Source: AC-37 sp036389105
GTDB lineage: Bacteria; Actinomycetota; Thermoleophilia; Solirubrobacterales; Thermoleophilaceae
Direction of reading: 5' to 3'
Length of the DNA: 13,748 nucleotides
Assembly: GCA_036389105.1 (NCBI GenBank)
Contig: DASVQK010000007.1
Span: 1-13,748 of the forward strand
Position 1 is the stretch's first letter; each line of letters starts with the position of its first letter. The notes beneath the pieces were generated by a model. The model was given only the letters and a program-made list of their open reading frames with translations, was not told the DNA's origin and did not search any database. A program made the translations under genes and the position numbers. Of the stretch, positions 1-6,025 are shown in pieces.

Positions 1-1
1 G

Positions 2-292
2 CGTGTGCACGTGGCGCTTGAACGCGACGACGGGGCGCTGGTCGTGCGCGTGGACGACGATGGCCTCGGCATCTCGCCGGCGCACCGTGATCGACTCTTG
101 GAGCCATTCACCCGCGGCGAGCACGCATCAGCACCCGGCAGCGGCTTGGGTTTGGCAATTGTCGCGCAGCAGGTAGCCCTCCACCAGGGCACGTTGCAGC
201 TCGACTCCTCGGACCTCGGCGGACTAAGGGCGGAAGTCAACTTCCCCTCGCACGGGGATGGGAAGCAACATGGGCACAGGGGGCTTGGCTAG
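2..292 (+). CDS. Sensor histidine kinase, C-terminal ATPase end (5' truncated by window)
   Basis: This is the C-terminal end of a two-component sensor kinase, which would autophosphorylate a histidine and pass the phosphate to a response regulator. The frame is open to the window edge, so the start lies outside. About 96 residues remain and hold the back half of the HATPase_c domain in the right order: a G1 box (DDDGLGIS), an F box (LLEPFTRG) and a G2 box (GSGLGLAIV), followed by the final strands (GTLQLDSSDLGGLRAEV) and a short tail with two histidines. The N box, the phospho-accepting histidine, and any sensor or membrane segments are missing from view, so the stimulus cannot be guessed. 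The next gene converges on it. Other GHKL ATPases are possible, but the G2 sequence and position fit HisKA-type kinases best. Confidence 0.88.
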   Translation, partial: RVHVALERDDGALVVRVDDDGLGISPAHRDRLLEPFTRGEHASAPGSGLGLAIVAQQVALHQGTLQLDSSDLGGLRAEVNFPSHGDGKQHGHRGLG

Positions 293-548
293 GCGAACGA
301 GATCTGGGCCACGGCCCCCGAACTGGCGTTCACAGCGCGACAGCCTCCCCCTCGGTTCCGCAGACCGGCGCCGTTCTGGCTCGCCGCCGCTTCCAGAGCG
401 AAGCTCGCCGGCATGCGCCGACGCACGCGGCTCCAGTTCTTCGCAATCGCACCGTAGGTCCCTCGGCGCACACCAGCGTCGCCGACTGAGCGTCGCACTC
501 TCTACTTCTTGGCCACGCCAACTTCTCGTAGCCCTTGACCGGATGCCT
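293..548. other. Intergenic stretch with no convincing gene
   Basis: About 255 bases lie between the kinase stop and the hairpin behind the convergent secreted-protein gene. Open frames on the minus strand here encode arginine/alanine-rich protein without recognisable motifs and without a good ribosome binding site. GGGGGC at 279-284 can pair with GCCCCC at 314-319 around a long loop, a weak candidate for the kinase gene's terminator. Nothing else stands out. Confidence 0.5.
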
Positions 549-563
549 GCCGGGTCTCCCGGC
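549..563 (-). terminator. Hairpin directly after the anchor-L gene stop codon
   Basis: On the minus strand GCCGGG-AGA-CCCGGC forms a perfect 6-bp stem with a 3-nt loop and begins on the base after the TGA stop. No U-run follows, so it is a GC-rich, actinobacterial-style terminator candidate or a 3'-end stabiliser rather than a canonical intrinsic terminator. Confidence 0.5.
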
Positions 564-2984
564 TCAGTCCGCCCAGATCCCCTTGTCGAGGAGTGCGACC
601 GCGCTGTCGTATATCGAATCCGAGCTGTCAGCGATGGCGATCTTCACGGTGACCTCCTGCCCCGGTGTGACCTTCGCGTTGCACGTCAGCGGCACCGTGA
701 GACCGTCCATCGACGTGGAGTAGCCTGCCGCACCTTCGCTGTTGTCCACGTAGTAGTCGGAGTTCGTGGACGCGTTGATCGTGTTGACCGCCACTGGGCT
801 GGAGCTGCCCGGGACGAGTGCGCAGTTCTTGCCGTCGACCAGCACCCGCATGACGTCGTTGTACTGACTGCCGACGTACTCCGGGTACTCCTCGCTCCCG
901 AACACGTACTTCACGTGCAGCTCGTCGCCATCCGGGATCAGCCTTACCTCGTATCCCGCCGCGTCGTAGGTGGTCGTTCCCGACAGCGCGGAGAGGTCGT
1001 CGTCCCCCGGCATGCCCATGCCGGTGCTCGCGAACTCCCCAGGTTCCCCCACGGCGTCGTCGATCCTGCCCGTGCTCAGCACCCATGACTTGCCCCCGGG
1101 GACGAACCCATCGACGTGACCGGCCTGCTCCGGCGATCCGGTAGTCGAGTCTTCCACGACCGTCACACCGTCGCCCACCGCGGTGTCGCCGGGGTCCTGC
1201 GGCTCGTCGGCGGGGAGCTGCGTGCAGTTGCTCGGCCAATGCCACGGCGAGCCCCCGTACTGCGTGCTGCCCTTGAGAAAGTCGAAGGTGACCGAGCGGC
1301 TGACGTCCCACGAGCCGACCCAAGCCTTCGCGGTGAGATTGAGCTCGCGCTTGAACGCCGCCTCGGTCCTAAGGCAAGCGCCGTGGCGGTTGTCCCCGAC
1401 AGGGAAGACCGGACCGATCGAGGCGTCCACCGGCGTGAGCTTCCCGCCGACGCCCGCGATCACGCCCGCGCCCGACGTGCCAGCTCCGGGCCCGATGATG
1501 ACCTCGCCGCCCAGGGCCGCGCCGACCGATCCCTCAATCGTGCCCTGAGCATTGAGCGCACCCGCGGTAAAGATCGGGCCGCCGCCGATGTTGACGCCAC
1601 TCGTAACGCCGAACGAGCCGGAGAACTGGAATCCCGCGGTCGCGGTCACGCCGACGTTCGTAACCTCGGCTGATCCGTTGACCGTGGCCTCCGCGATCGG
1701 GCTGAAGTAGAACGAGATAGGCACCGGCGACGTAGTGAGCATCTTCATGACCGGCTCGAAAGGCGCTTCGCACTTCAAAGAGGCGCTGACCTTCACGTCA
1801 GCAGCCGCTGTCGCTGTGGCGGTGAACTTCATGTCCAGCGACGCACCCTTCGGAATCTCCTTGCCGAAGATCGAGAACTTATCGATCTTGGCTTTGAAGT
1901 GCCCGCCGAGCCCGACCGACGGCTTGAGGGTGATCGCCTGGGAGGCGCTGCCCCCGAGACAGCTCTTGAGCGCGGCGCTCCGAGTGGCGCGCTTGCCGAA
2001 GACGGGTCCTGAGTGCTTAGGCTCAAGCTGGCTGGGCGCGTCATTGAACTCAGGGATGTCCAGGCTGTAGAAGTCGAAGGCGGCGGTGAGCCCAGCCGGC
2101 TCAAGGATGGATGTGCCATCGGCGCCGATAGCTGTCACGCGGCCGAGGAAACCGCCGGGCAGACCCGTCGATGGCGGCAGCACGATCACAGTGCCGATGA
2201 CGGGCGGCCCGCCAGAACCCCTGAGGCGGAGCGCGACGCCGGCCCCCGTCGGGTGCACCGCGGCGACGTCACCCGACTCGGCGAGCACCGTGCCCGGCGA
2301 ACTAATGAACGCGGCGGCCGTGCCGCCCGGAGGCGGCGCGGTGCCTGCGGAAAGCGTGATCGGGCCCGTCCAGCGCTTGCCCACCCGGGTGAAGAGCGCA
2401 TAGCTGTACTGCTGCCCGGCAGCGAGGTTTGCGTCGACCGCAGACCGCTTCTTCGTGCGGACGGCCGTGCCCATCCTGCGGCCCGCCGGCGCATCCGGCC
2501 CGGACGCACGGCGCAACGCGAAGGATGCACCTCTGGGCGCGTCCCAGGCGAGGGACAAGCGCGTGGCCTCGATCTTCGTCGGGCGCAGCCTGCTCGCCGA
2601 GGGCACGCTCCGATAGCGCACGCGAAGGCGGGCGATCTTGCCCTTGACGACCCGGACCGTCCGCTTGGCGGGCGACCCGAGGTAGAGGCGGCCCTTGAAC
2701 GACACGGGCCGCGCGCTCGCCGAGTAACGGCCGGTAGCGAGCTTCAGCGTGACCTTGACCTGCTTGCCCTTGGCTGGCTTCGCCGCGACGCCATTTGAGC
2801 CACCGCGCAAAACCACATTGGCTGGTACTCCGCGTGGGCCGGAAATCGTCACGGCTACCTCGCCGGTAGCCGCCAAAGCTGAAGTAGCGCCCCACCCCGC
2901 AAGCGTTGCGCAAACGGCCGCGATCAAACACAACCGACGGCCGCGCGCCATGAGACGTCTCCGAGCATGCGCTGCGCCGATCAT
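564..2984 (-). CDS. Secreted protein with Fn3-like domain and C-terminal choice-of-anchor L domain
   Basis: An exported protein of about 806 residues. I chose the ATG at 2984 because GGAGG lies 4 nt upstream; an ATG at 2951 (GGAGA, 7 nt) would give a shorter and equally good signal peptide. Residues 1-38 have an Arg-rich start, a hydrophobic core and an ALA-A type I cleavage site. A beta-rich module (about 40-125) and a fibronectin-III-like module (about 131-215) follow. The middle (about 350-560) is Gly/Ala/Ser-rich and beta-patterned, with no family I can name. Residues about 600-806 match the choice-of-anchor L domain: FGSEEYPEYV, YNDV, VNTIN, YYVDNS and IAIADSSDSIYDSAV are its hallmarks. 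Such domains usually precede a surface-sorting signal, but this protein stops right at the domain end (KGIWAD). At least six cysteines could pair outside the cell. The gene is visibly less GC-rich than those to its right. The exact role, perhaps a surface or matrix protein, is unknown. Confidence 0.82.
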   Translation of the reverse strand: MIGAAHARRRLMARGRRLCLIAAVCATLAGWGATSALAATGEVAVTISGPRGVPANVVLRGGSNGVAAKPAKGKQVKVTLKLATGRYSASARPVSFKGRLYLGSPAKRTVRVVKGKIARLRVRYRSVPSASRLRPTKIEATRLSLAWDAPRGASFALRRASGPDAPAGRRMGTAVRTKKRSAVDANLAAGQQYSYALFTRVGKRWTGPITLSAGTAPPPGGTAAAFISSPGTVLAESGDVAAVHPTGAGVALRLRGSGGPPVIGTVIVLPPSTGLPGGFLGRVTAIGADGTSILEPAGLTAAFDFYSLDIPEFNDAPSQLEPKHSGPVFGKRATRSAALKSCLGGSASQAITLKPSVGLGGHFKAKIDKFSIFGKEIPKGASLDMKFTATATAAADVKVSASLKCEAPFEPVMKMLTTSPVPISFYFSPIAEATVNGSAEVTNVGVTATAGFQFSGSFGVTSGVNIGGGPIFTAGALNAQGTIEGSVGAALGGEVIIGPGAGTSGAGVIAGVGGKLTPVDASIGPVFPVGDNRHGACLRTEAAFKRELNLTAKAWVGSWDVSRSVTFDFLKGSTQYGGSPWHWPSNCTQLPADEPQDPGDTAVGDGVTVVEDSTTGSPEQAGHVDGFVPGGKSWVLSTGRIDDAVGEPGEFASTGMGMPGDDDLSALSGTTTYDAAGYEVRLIPDGDELHVKYVFGSEEYPEYVGSQYNDVMRVLVDGKNCALVPGSSSPVAVNTINASTNSDYYVDNSEGAAGYSTSMDGLTVPLTCNAKVTPGQEVTVKIAIADSSDSIYDSAVALLDKGIWAD

Positions 2985-3065
2985 CAAGCCTCCGCCCCCC
3001 GGCGCGCGGGCGCCGCTCGCGAGTCCTACGTCCTTGCGTGTAAGCGAGCATCCTGCCCTGGAGCG

Positions 3066-3094
3066 AACGTAAGCGCGTCGAGTAGATTTGTCAA
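3066..3094 (-). promoter_or_regulatory. Sigma-70-type promoter of the anchor-L gene
   Basis: On the minus strand a consensus -35 box TTGACA (3089-3094) is followed after exactly 17 nt by TACGTT (3066-3071), a TANNNT -10 box. Transcription would start near 3059, giving a leader of roughly 75 nt before the ATG at 2984. The surrounding 3060-3170 stretch is more AT-rich than its neighbourhood, as expected for a promoter. Confidence 0.6.
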
Positions 3095-3285
3095 TAGCGC
3101 TTTTGGATGGTGGAGCGATGCGCTACAGCACATCGCCGATTACGTCTTTTCGTGAATGACCCTCATCAGTGCTGGACCGGTGCGAGTCGTCGCGCCGCGT
3201 TGCGACCGAACCGCGATCCCATTTTCGGGTCCGCAGGCCTGCCCGTAGCCCGGAGAGGAAGGTCGGGGCCGATCACGAGGTTGGT
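3095..3285. other. Intergenic, relatively AT-rich stretch without a gene
   Basis: Between the anchor-L promoter and the gene remnant at 3286 I see no coding signal. Third-position GC bias is weak in all frames and no start with a ribosome binding site is visible. It probably holds decayed sequence upstream of the remnant. No inverted repeat or target-site duplication marking a transposon end was found by eye. Confidence 0.4.
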
Positions 3286-3402
3286 CCAGCGCTCCTGAGC
3301 GAAGCCGCCGGCTCCGACCTACTGGAGCGGAGCTACGCCGAGGCCCTCGCGCGCGACTACCTCTGGCACGAGTTCGGCGACAGCCACCTGATCCTGCCCT
3401 GA
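3286..3402 (+). pseudogene. C-terminal remnant of an unidentified gene
   Basis: The last 38 or so codons before the TGA at 3400-3402 look truly coding. They end almost always in G or C and encode a plausible amphipathic C-terminus (LLERSYAEALARDYLW, then HEFGDSHLILP). Upstream of about 3286 the same frame loses its codon bias and no convincing start exists; the nearest in-frame ATG (3169) would add unconvincing Arg-rich sequence. A strong hairpin at 3398-3417 overlaps the stop as a terminator of the former gene would. I do not recognise the family. A real small gene starting at 3169 is the alternative but seems less likely. Confidence 0.45.
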
Positions 3403-3417
3403 CGCGCGTGCGTCAGG
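3398..3417 (+). terminator. Strong hairpin at the remnant's stop codon
   Basis: CCTGACGC (3398-3405) and GCGTCAGG (3410-3417) form a perfect 8-bp stem around a GCGT tetraloop. The stem contains the TGA stop of the plus-strand remnant. It lies between convergent reading frames, so it could act in both directions. There is no U-run. Confidence 0.55.
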
Positions 3418-3424
3418 CCGCCAC

Positions 3425-3439
3425 GGCGCGAACCGCGCC
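3425..3439 (-). terminator. Hairpin just after the VOC gene stop codon
   Basis: On the minus strand GGCGCG-GTT-CGCGCC (6-bp perfect stem, 3-nt loop) starts 2 nt after the TGA of the VOC gene. Its geometry matches the hairpins at 549-563 and 9346-9362, and it again lacks a U-run. Confidence 0.5.
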
Positions 3440-3441
3440 CC

Positions 3442-3831
3442 TCAGCCCTTCGGCGCGTACCGATGGTGCAGCATCAACGCGTTGCCCTCCGGGTCCTCGA
3501 AGAACGCCATCTTGCACACGCCGCTGTCCATCGTGTCCGCCTGGAACGAGACCCCGCGCGACTCGAGCTCCGCGCGGCCGGCGTCGACGTCGTCGACGTG
3601 CAGCGCGATCGGGTGCTTGCTGGGCGTGACGTCGAAGGGCACCATGTCGGAAGTGATCACCTGGAGGGTGAGGGTGCCGGTCTCGAACTCGGCGCCTTCG
3701 ATCTGACCGTACTTGGCGGAGCACGGCAGCCCCAGCGTGGTGCCGTAGAACTCCGTCGCCGCGTCGAAGTCGGTCACGAAGACGGTCACGAAGTCGGTGC
3801 CGCTTATGTTCAGGGATCCGGGAGAGCTCAT
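3442..3831 (-). CDS. VOC-fold (glyoxalase/bleomycin-resistance-like) protein
   Basis: A single-module vicinal-oxygen-chelate protein of 129 residues, the usual length, made of two beta-alpha-beta-beta-beta halves: FVTVFVTDFDAATEFY to LTLQVI, and HPIALHVDDVDAGRAEL to the DPEGNALML end. By alignment of these motifs with metal-using VOC enzymes, the usual ligand positions appear replaced: Phe for the first-strand His, Pro where the second-half His is expected, and Met for the Glu after DPxGN. A metal-free binding protein or a protein of altered chemistry is therefore more likely than a glyoxalase. The ATG at 3831 begins right at the domain and has no Shine-Dalgarno sequence, but a TAGATT box lies 7 nt upstream, which fits a leaderless mRNA. 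It diverges from the FKBP gene. The substrate is unknown. Confidence 0.85.
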   Translation of the reverse strand: MSSPGSLNISGTDFVTVFVTDFDAATEFYGTTLGLPCSAKYGQIEGAEFETGTLTLQVITSDMVPFDVTPSKHPIALHVDDVDAGRAELESRGVSFQADTMDSGVCKMAFFEDPEGNALMLHHRYAPKG

Positions 3832-3838
3832 GCGCCCG

Positions 3839-3844
3839 AATCTA
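3839..3844 (-). promoter_or_regulatory. -10 box for a leaderless VOC transcript
   Basis: TAGATT on the minus strand fits the TANNNT actinobacterial -10 pattern and ends 7 nt before the A of the ATG at 3831, placing the transcription start at or next to the start codon. No clear -35 box is visible. Confidence 0.5.
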
Positions 3845-3864
3845 TCGCGCGGCCGCCGGCTTTG

Positions 3865-3870
3865 TAGAGT
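3865..3870 (+). promoter_or_regulatory. -10 box for a leaderless FKBP transcript
   Basis: TAGAGT fits TANNNT and ends 8 nt before the GTG start at 3879. No Shine-Dalgarno sequence precedes that GTG, so a leaderless mRNA is likely. It mirrors the box at 3839-3844 inside the same 47-bp intergenic gap. Confidence 0.5.
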
Positions 3871-3878
3871 CGGCGGCC

Positions 3879-4454
3879 GTGAGAACGAGAACGGCCACCG
3901 CGCTCCTGGCGACAGCCGCCATGGCACTATCCCTCGCCGCCTGCGGCGACAGCAAGACCAAGACCGCCGACATCCCGAGCGGCGAGCCGAGCTCCTCCGC
4001 GAGCACCGCCACCATCACCACGCCGACCAAGACGGAGCCCTCCAAGCCGGGCCGGGTGGCGCACGGCGCCAACGAGAAGAACCTCGAGCAGAAGCCGAAG
4101 ATCCCCAAGCCCACGGGCGACCCGCCCACCGAGCTGAAGAAGGTCGACATCGTGAAGGGCGACGGGCCGGTGGCCAGGAAGGGTCAGTCGGTGACCGTGC
4201 AGTACGTCGGCGTCGCATGGTCGACCGGCGAGGAGTTCGACGCCTCCTGGGGCAAGGGCGAGCCGTTCAAGTTCAAGCTCGGCCAGGGAATGGTGATCCC
4301 GGGCTGGGACGAGGGTGTGGTCGGCATGCGCGTGGGCGGCCGCCGCCAGCTCCAGATCCCGTCCGAGCTCGCCTACGGCGCCCAGGGCAGCCCGCCGTCG
4401 ATCGGCCCGAACGAGGCGCTGGTGTTCGACGTCGACCTGCTGAAGGTCAAGTAG
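3879..4454 (+). CDS. FKBP-type peptidyl-prolyl cis-trans isomerase lipoprotein
   Basis: A 191-residue lipoprotein that should catalyse proline isomerisation during folding of exported proteins at the outer face of the membrane. Residues 1-22 form a lipoprotein signal peptide ending in the lipobox LAAC, with Cys22 as the lipidation site. A Ser/Thr/Lys/Pro-rich linker of about 70 residues follows. The FKBP domain fills residues about 100-191 and keeps the binding-pocket signature: VQYVG, EFDAS, VIPGWDEGVVGMRVGG, the AYG loop and a final VFDVDLLKV strand. It is a complete single-domain FKBP. The GTG start is chosen because it directly precedes the signal peptide and sits 8 nt behind a TANNNT box. 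Its last 8 bases overlap the end of the convergent flavoprotein gene, leaving no room for a terminator between them. Confidence 0.93.
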   Translation: MRTRTATALLATAAMALSLAACGDSKTKTADIPSGEPSSSASTATITTPTKTEPSKPGRVAHGANEKNLEQKPKIPKPTGDPPTELKKVDIVKGDGPVARKGQSVTVQYVGVAWSTGEEFDASWGKGEPFKFKLGQGMVIPGWDEGVVGMRVGGRRQLQIPSELAYGAQGSPPSIGPNEALVFDVDLLKVK

Positions 4455-5709
4455 CGGCCAGTTCCTCCAGCCGCCGGTGCGCAAGCGCCACGGCCATCGC
4501 TCCCTCCCCCACCGCGCCCGCCACCCGCTTCGTCGACCCGTGGCGCAGGTCCCCGGCCGCGAAGAGGCCGGGAAGGCTCGTCTCGAGCGCCAGCGGATCG
4601 CGGTCGAGCGGCCAGTCGTCGGGGCGGCGCCCCTCGATCAGGAGGTCCGGGCCGGTGAGGACGTAGCCGGCGGCGTCGGTGCGCACGCCGGCTTCCTCGG
4701 CCCAGCCGGTGCGCGGCTGGCCGCCGATGCAGAGGAAGAGCGCGATCGCCGGCCGCGTCTGCGATCCACCCACGCCGCCGGTCAGCGTGACCGCGCTCAG
4801 GTCGCCGCCGTCGGCGTGCAGCTCGGTGACCTGCGTGCGCAGCCGCACGTCGATCAGCGGGTGCTTCTCGATCCGCTCGACCAAGTAGGCCGACATCGAC
4901 TTGGCCAGCCGGTCGCCGCGCACCACCATCGTGACGCGGGCGCCGGAGTTGGCCAGGTGCAGCACCGCCTGCCCGGCCGAGTTGCCGGCGCCGACCACCG
5001 CCACGTCGTCGCCCCCGCACTGCGCGGCCTCGCTGCGTCCGGCGCCGTAGTAGACGCCGCGGCCCAGCAGCTCCTCGACGCCCTCGACCTCCAGCCGCCG
5101 CCAGACCATGCCGGCGGCCGTCAACACCACCGTGGCCGCTATCTCGTCGCCGCTCTCCAGCCGTAACCGCACCGCCCCGTCGGTCGACGGCGCCCCGCCC
5201 GCCACGCCGTTGCCGATCGCCAGCTCGGCCCCGAAGCGCTCGGCCTGCCTGCCGGCGCGGCGGGCCAGCTCGGCGCCGCCGATCCCGTCGGGGAAGCCGA
5301 AGAAGTTCTCGATCATCGACGTGTGCGACGCCTGGCCGCCCGGCAGGTCGCTCTCGAGGACGACCGTCGAGAGCCCGTCCGAGGCCGCGTACACCGCGGC
5401 GGCCAGCCCGGCGGGGCCGGCGCCCACGATCGCCAGGTCGTACTCGCTCTTCAGCACGCCGGAGCCGCTCGTCCACTCCTCGCGCAGGCTGGCGACCGTC
5501 ACGCCGGTGAGCACCGAGTCGCCGTCGATCACCACCGGCAGCTCGGCGTCGCGTGCGCCCGCACGCTCGAGCAGCTCATCGGCCTCCGGCGTGCCGGCCT
5601 CGTACCACTCGTGCGGCTGGGCGCTGCGCGTCAGGAAGTCGCGCAGCTCGTAGTGGGCCGGCTCGAGCCTGCGGCCCACCACGTGGACCGTGGGACGAAC
5701 CGGGCTCAT
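4447..5709 (-). CDS. Thioredoxin-reductase-like FAD/NAD(P) oxidoreductase without CXXC pair
   Basis: A 420-residue flavoprotein. Residues 1-80 form a thioredoxin/glutaredoxin-like domain (VHVVG, LRDFLTRS, LPVVIDGD) with no cysteines. The FAD site follows (AIVGAGPAG, 93-101; PGGQASHTSMIENFFGFP), then the NAD(P) Rossmann motif (VVGAGNSAG, 238-246) and the closing FAD motif LFAAGDLRHGSTKRVAGAVGEGA. Where thioredoxin reductase has its CxxC pair, this protein reads YYGAGRSEAAQC (221-231), so it cannot reduce thioredoxin in the classical way. From memory, the same layout occurs in the proteins annotated as fused response regulator/thioredoxin-disulfide reductase; this one lacks the extra N-terminal receiver or cNMP domain. 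The ATG at 5709 overlaps the UBP gene's stop as ATGA; further upstream the frame only shadows that gene. The electron acceptor is unknown and may involve the UBP partner. Confidence 0.88.
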   Translation of the reverse strand: MSPVRPTVHVVGRRLEPAHYELRDFLTRSAQPHEWYEAGTPEADELLERAGARDAELPVVIDGDSVLTGVTVASLREEWTSGSGVLKSEYDLAIVGAGPAGLAAAVYAASDGLSTVVLESDLPGGQASHTSMIENFFGFPDGIGGAELARRAGRQAERFGAELAIGNGVAGGAPSTDGAVRLRLESGDEIAATVVLTAAGMVWRRLEVEGVEELLGRGVYYGAGRSEAAQCGGDDVAVVGAGNSAGQAVLHLANSGARVTMVVRGDRLAKSMSAYLVERIEKHPLIDVRLRTQVTELHADGGDLSAVTLTGGVGGSQTRPAIALFLCIGGQPRTGWAEEAGVRTDAAGYVLTGPDLLIEGRRPDDWPLDRDPLALETSLPGLFAAGDLRHGSTKRVAGAVGEGAMAVALAHRRLEELAAT

Positions 5710-5981
5710 CCGGGCCGCACGACGAACATGAGCTGGTCCTCGTAGCACCAGCTCCACTCCTCGCCGGGCTGCGCGGAGCGGACGATCGGGTGGCCCGTGT
5801 CCGCGTGGTGCGCGGTCGCGTGCCGGTTGGGCGAGCTGTCGCAGCACCCCACGTGCCCGCAGGTCATGCACATGCGCAGGTGCACCCACGTCCCGCCGAT
5901 GGCCAGGCAGTCCTCGCACCCCGCAAGCTCGGCCGGCGGCTCGACCACTCGAACCTGGTCGAGGTGCGTGCAGGCGGCCAT
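5706..5981 (-). CDS. UBP-type zinc finger protein
   Basis: A 91-residue protein consisting of one ZnF-UBP domain, the fold that in eukaryotic deubiquitinases and HDAC6 grips the free Gly-Gly end of ubiquitin. The zinc ligand candidates are all present: C4 and H6, C22/C25, C38/C41, H43, C46/C47, H54, H58/H59 and H64, in the family spacing (CTHLD, CEDC, CMTCGHVGCCD, HATAHHADTGHPI). The end (EEWSWCYEDQLMFV) resembles the aromatic-acidic rim that binds the peptide terminus in eukaryotic members. The gene is first in an operon with the flavoprotein, overlapping by 4 bases (ATGA), so the two are probably co-translated. The start has no Shine-Dalgarno sequence but has TAGGAT 6 nt upstream, implying a leaderless mRNA. 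What it binds in a bacterium without ubiquitin is unknown. Confidence 0.92.
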   Translation of the reverse strand: MAACTHLDQVRVVEPPAELAGCEDCLAIGGTWVHLRMCMTCGHVGCCDSSPNRHATAHHADTGHPIVRSAQPGEEWSWCYEDQLMFVVRPG

Positions 5982-5987
5982 GACTCG

Positions 5988-5993
5988 ATCCTA
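5988..5993 (-). promoter_or_regulatory. -10 box for a leaderless UBP/flavoprotein operon transcript
   Basis: TAGGAT on the minus strand ends 6 nt before the ATG at 5981. GTCGAA lies 17 nt further upstream (6011-6016) as a poor -35 candidate. The spacing implies that transcription starts at the start codon. Confidence 0.5.
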
Positions 5994-5998
5994 CGAGC

Positions 5999-6022
5999 GC
6001 CGGCAAGCGGTTCGACGCCGGC
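5999..6022 (-). terminator. Weak hairpin behind the DUF1906 gene
   Basis: Two copies of GCCGGC (5999-6004 and 6017-6022) can pair as a 6-bp stem around a 12-nt loop, 3 nt past the TAG stop of the DUF1906 gene. GCCGGC is itself palindromic and there is no U-run. The hairpin overlaps the possible -35 region of the downstream operon. Confidence 0.3.
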
Positions 6023-6025
6023 CGC

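Noticed and set aside
289..521. Two overlapping minus-strand frames of 63 and 69 codons in the gap after the kinase
   Set aside because: No ribosome binding site, no recognisable motif, and Arg/Ala-rich composition typical of noise in GC-rich DNA.
3169..3402. Complete 77-codon gene starting at the ATG at 3169
   Set aside because: Only the last third shows coding-like codon bias; the first part looks like noise and has no ribosome binding site. A truncated gene tail explains it better.
5710..6006. Upstream extension of the flavoprotein frame by 99 codons
   Set aside because: The extension lies entirely over the UBP zinc finger gene in another frame and encodes Arg-rich sequence. The ATG at 5709 with ATGA overlap and the start of the thioredoxin-like domain fit far better.
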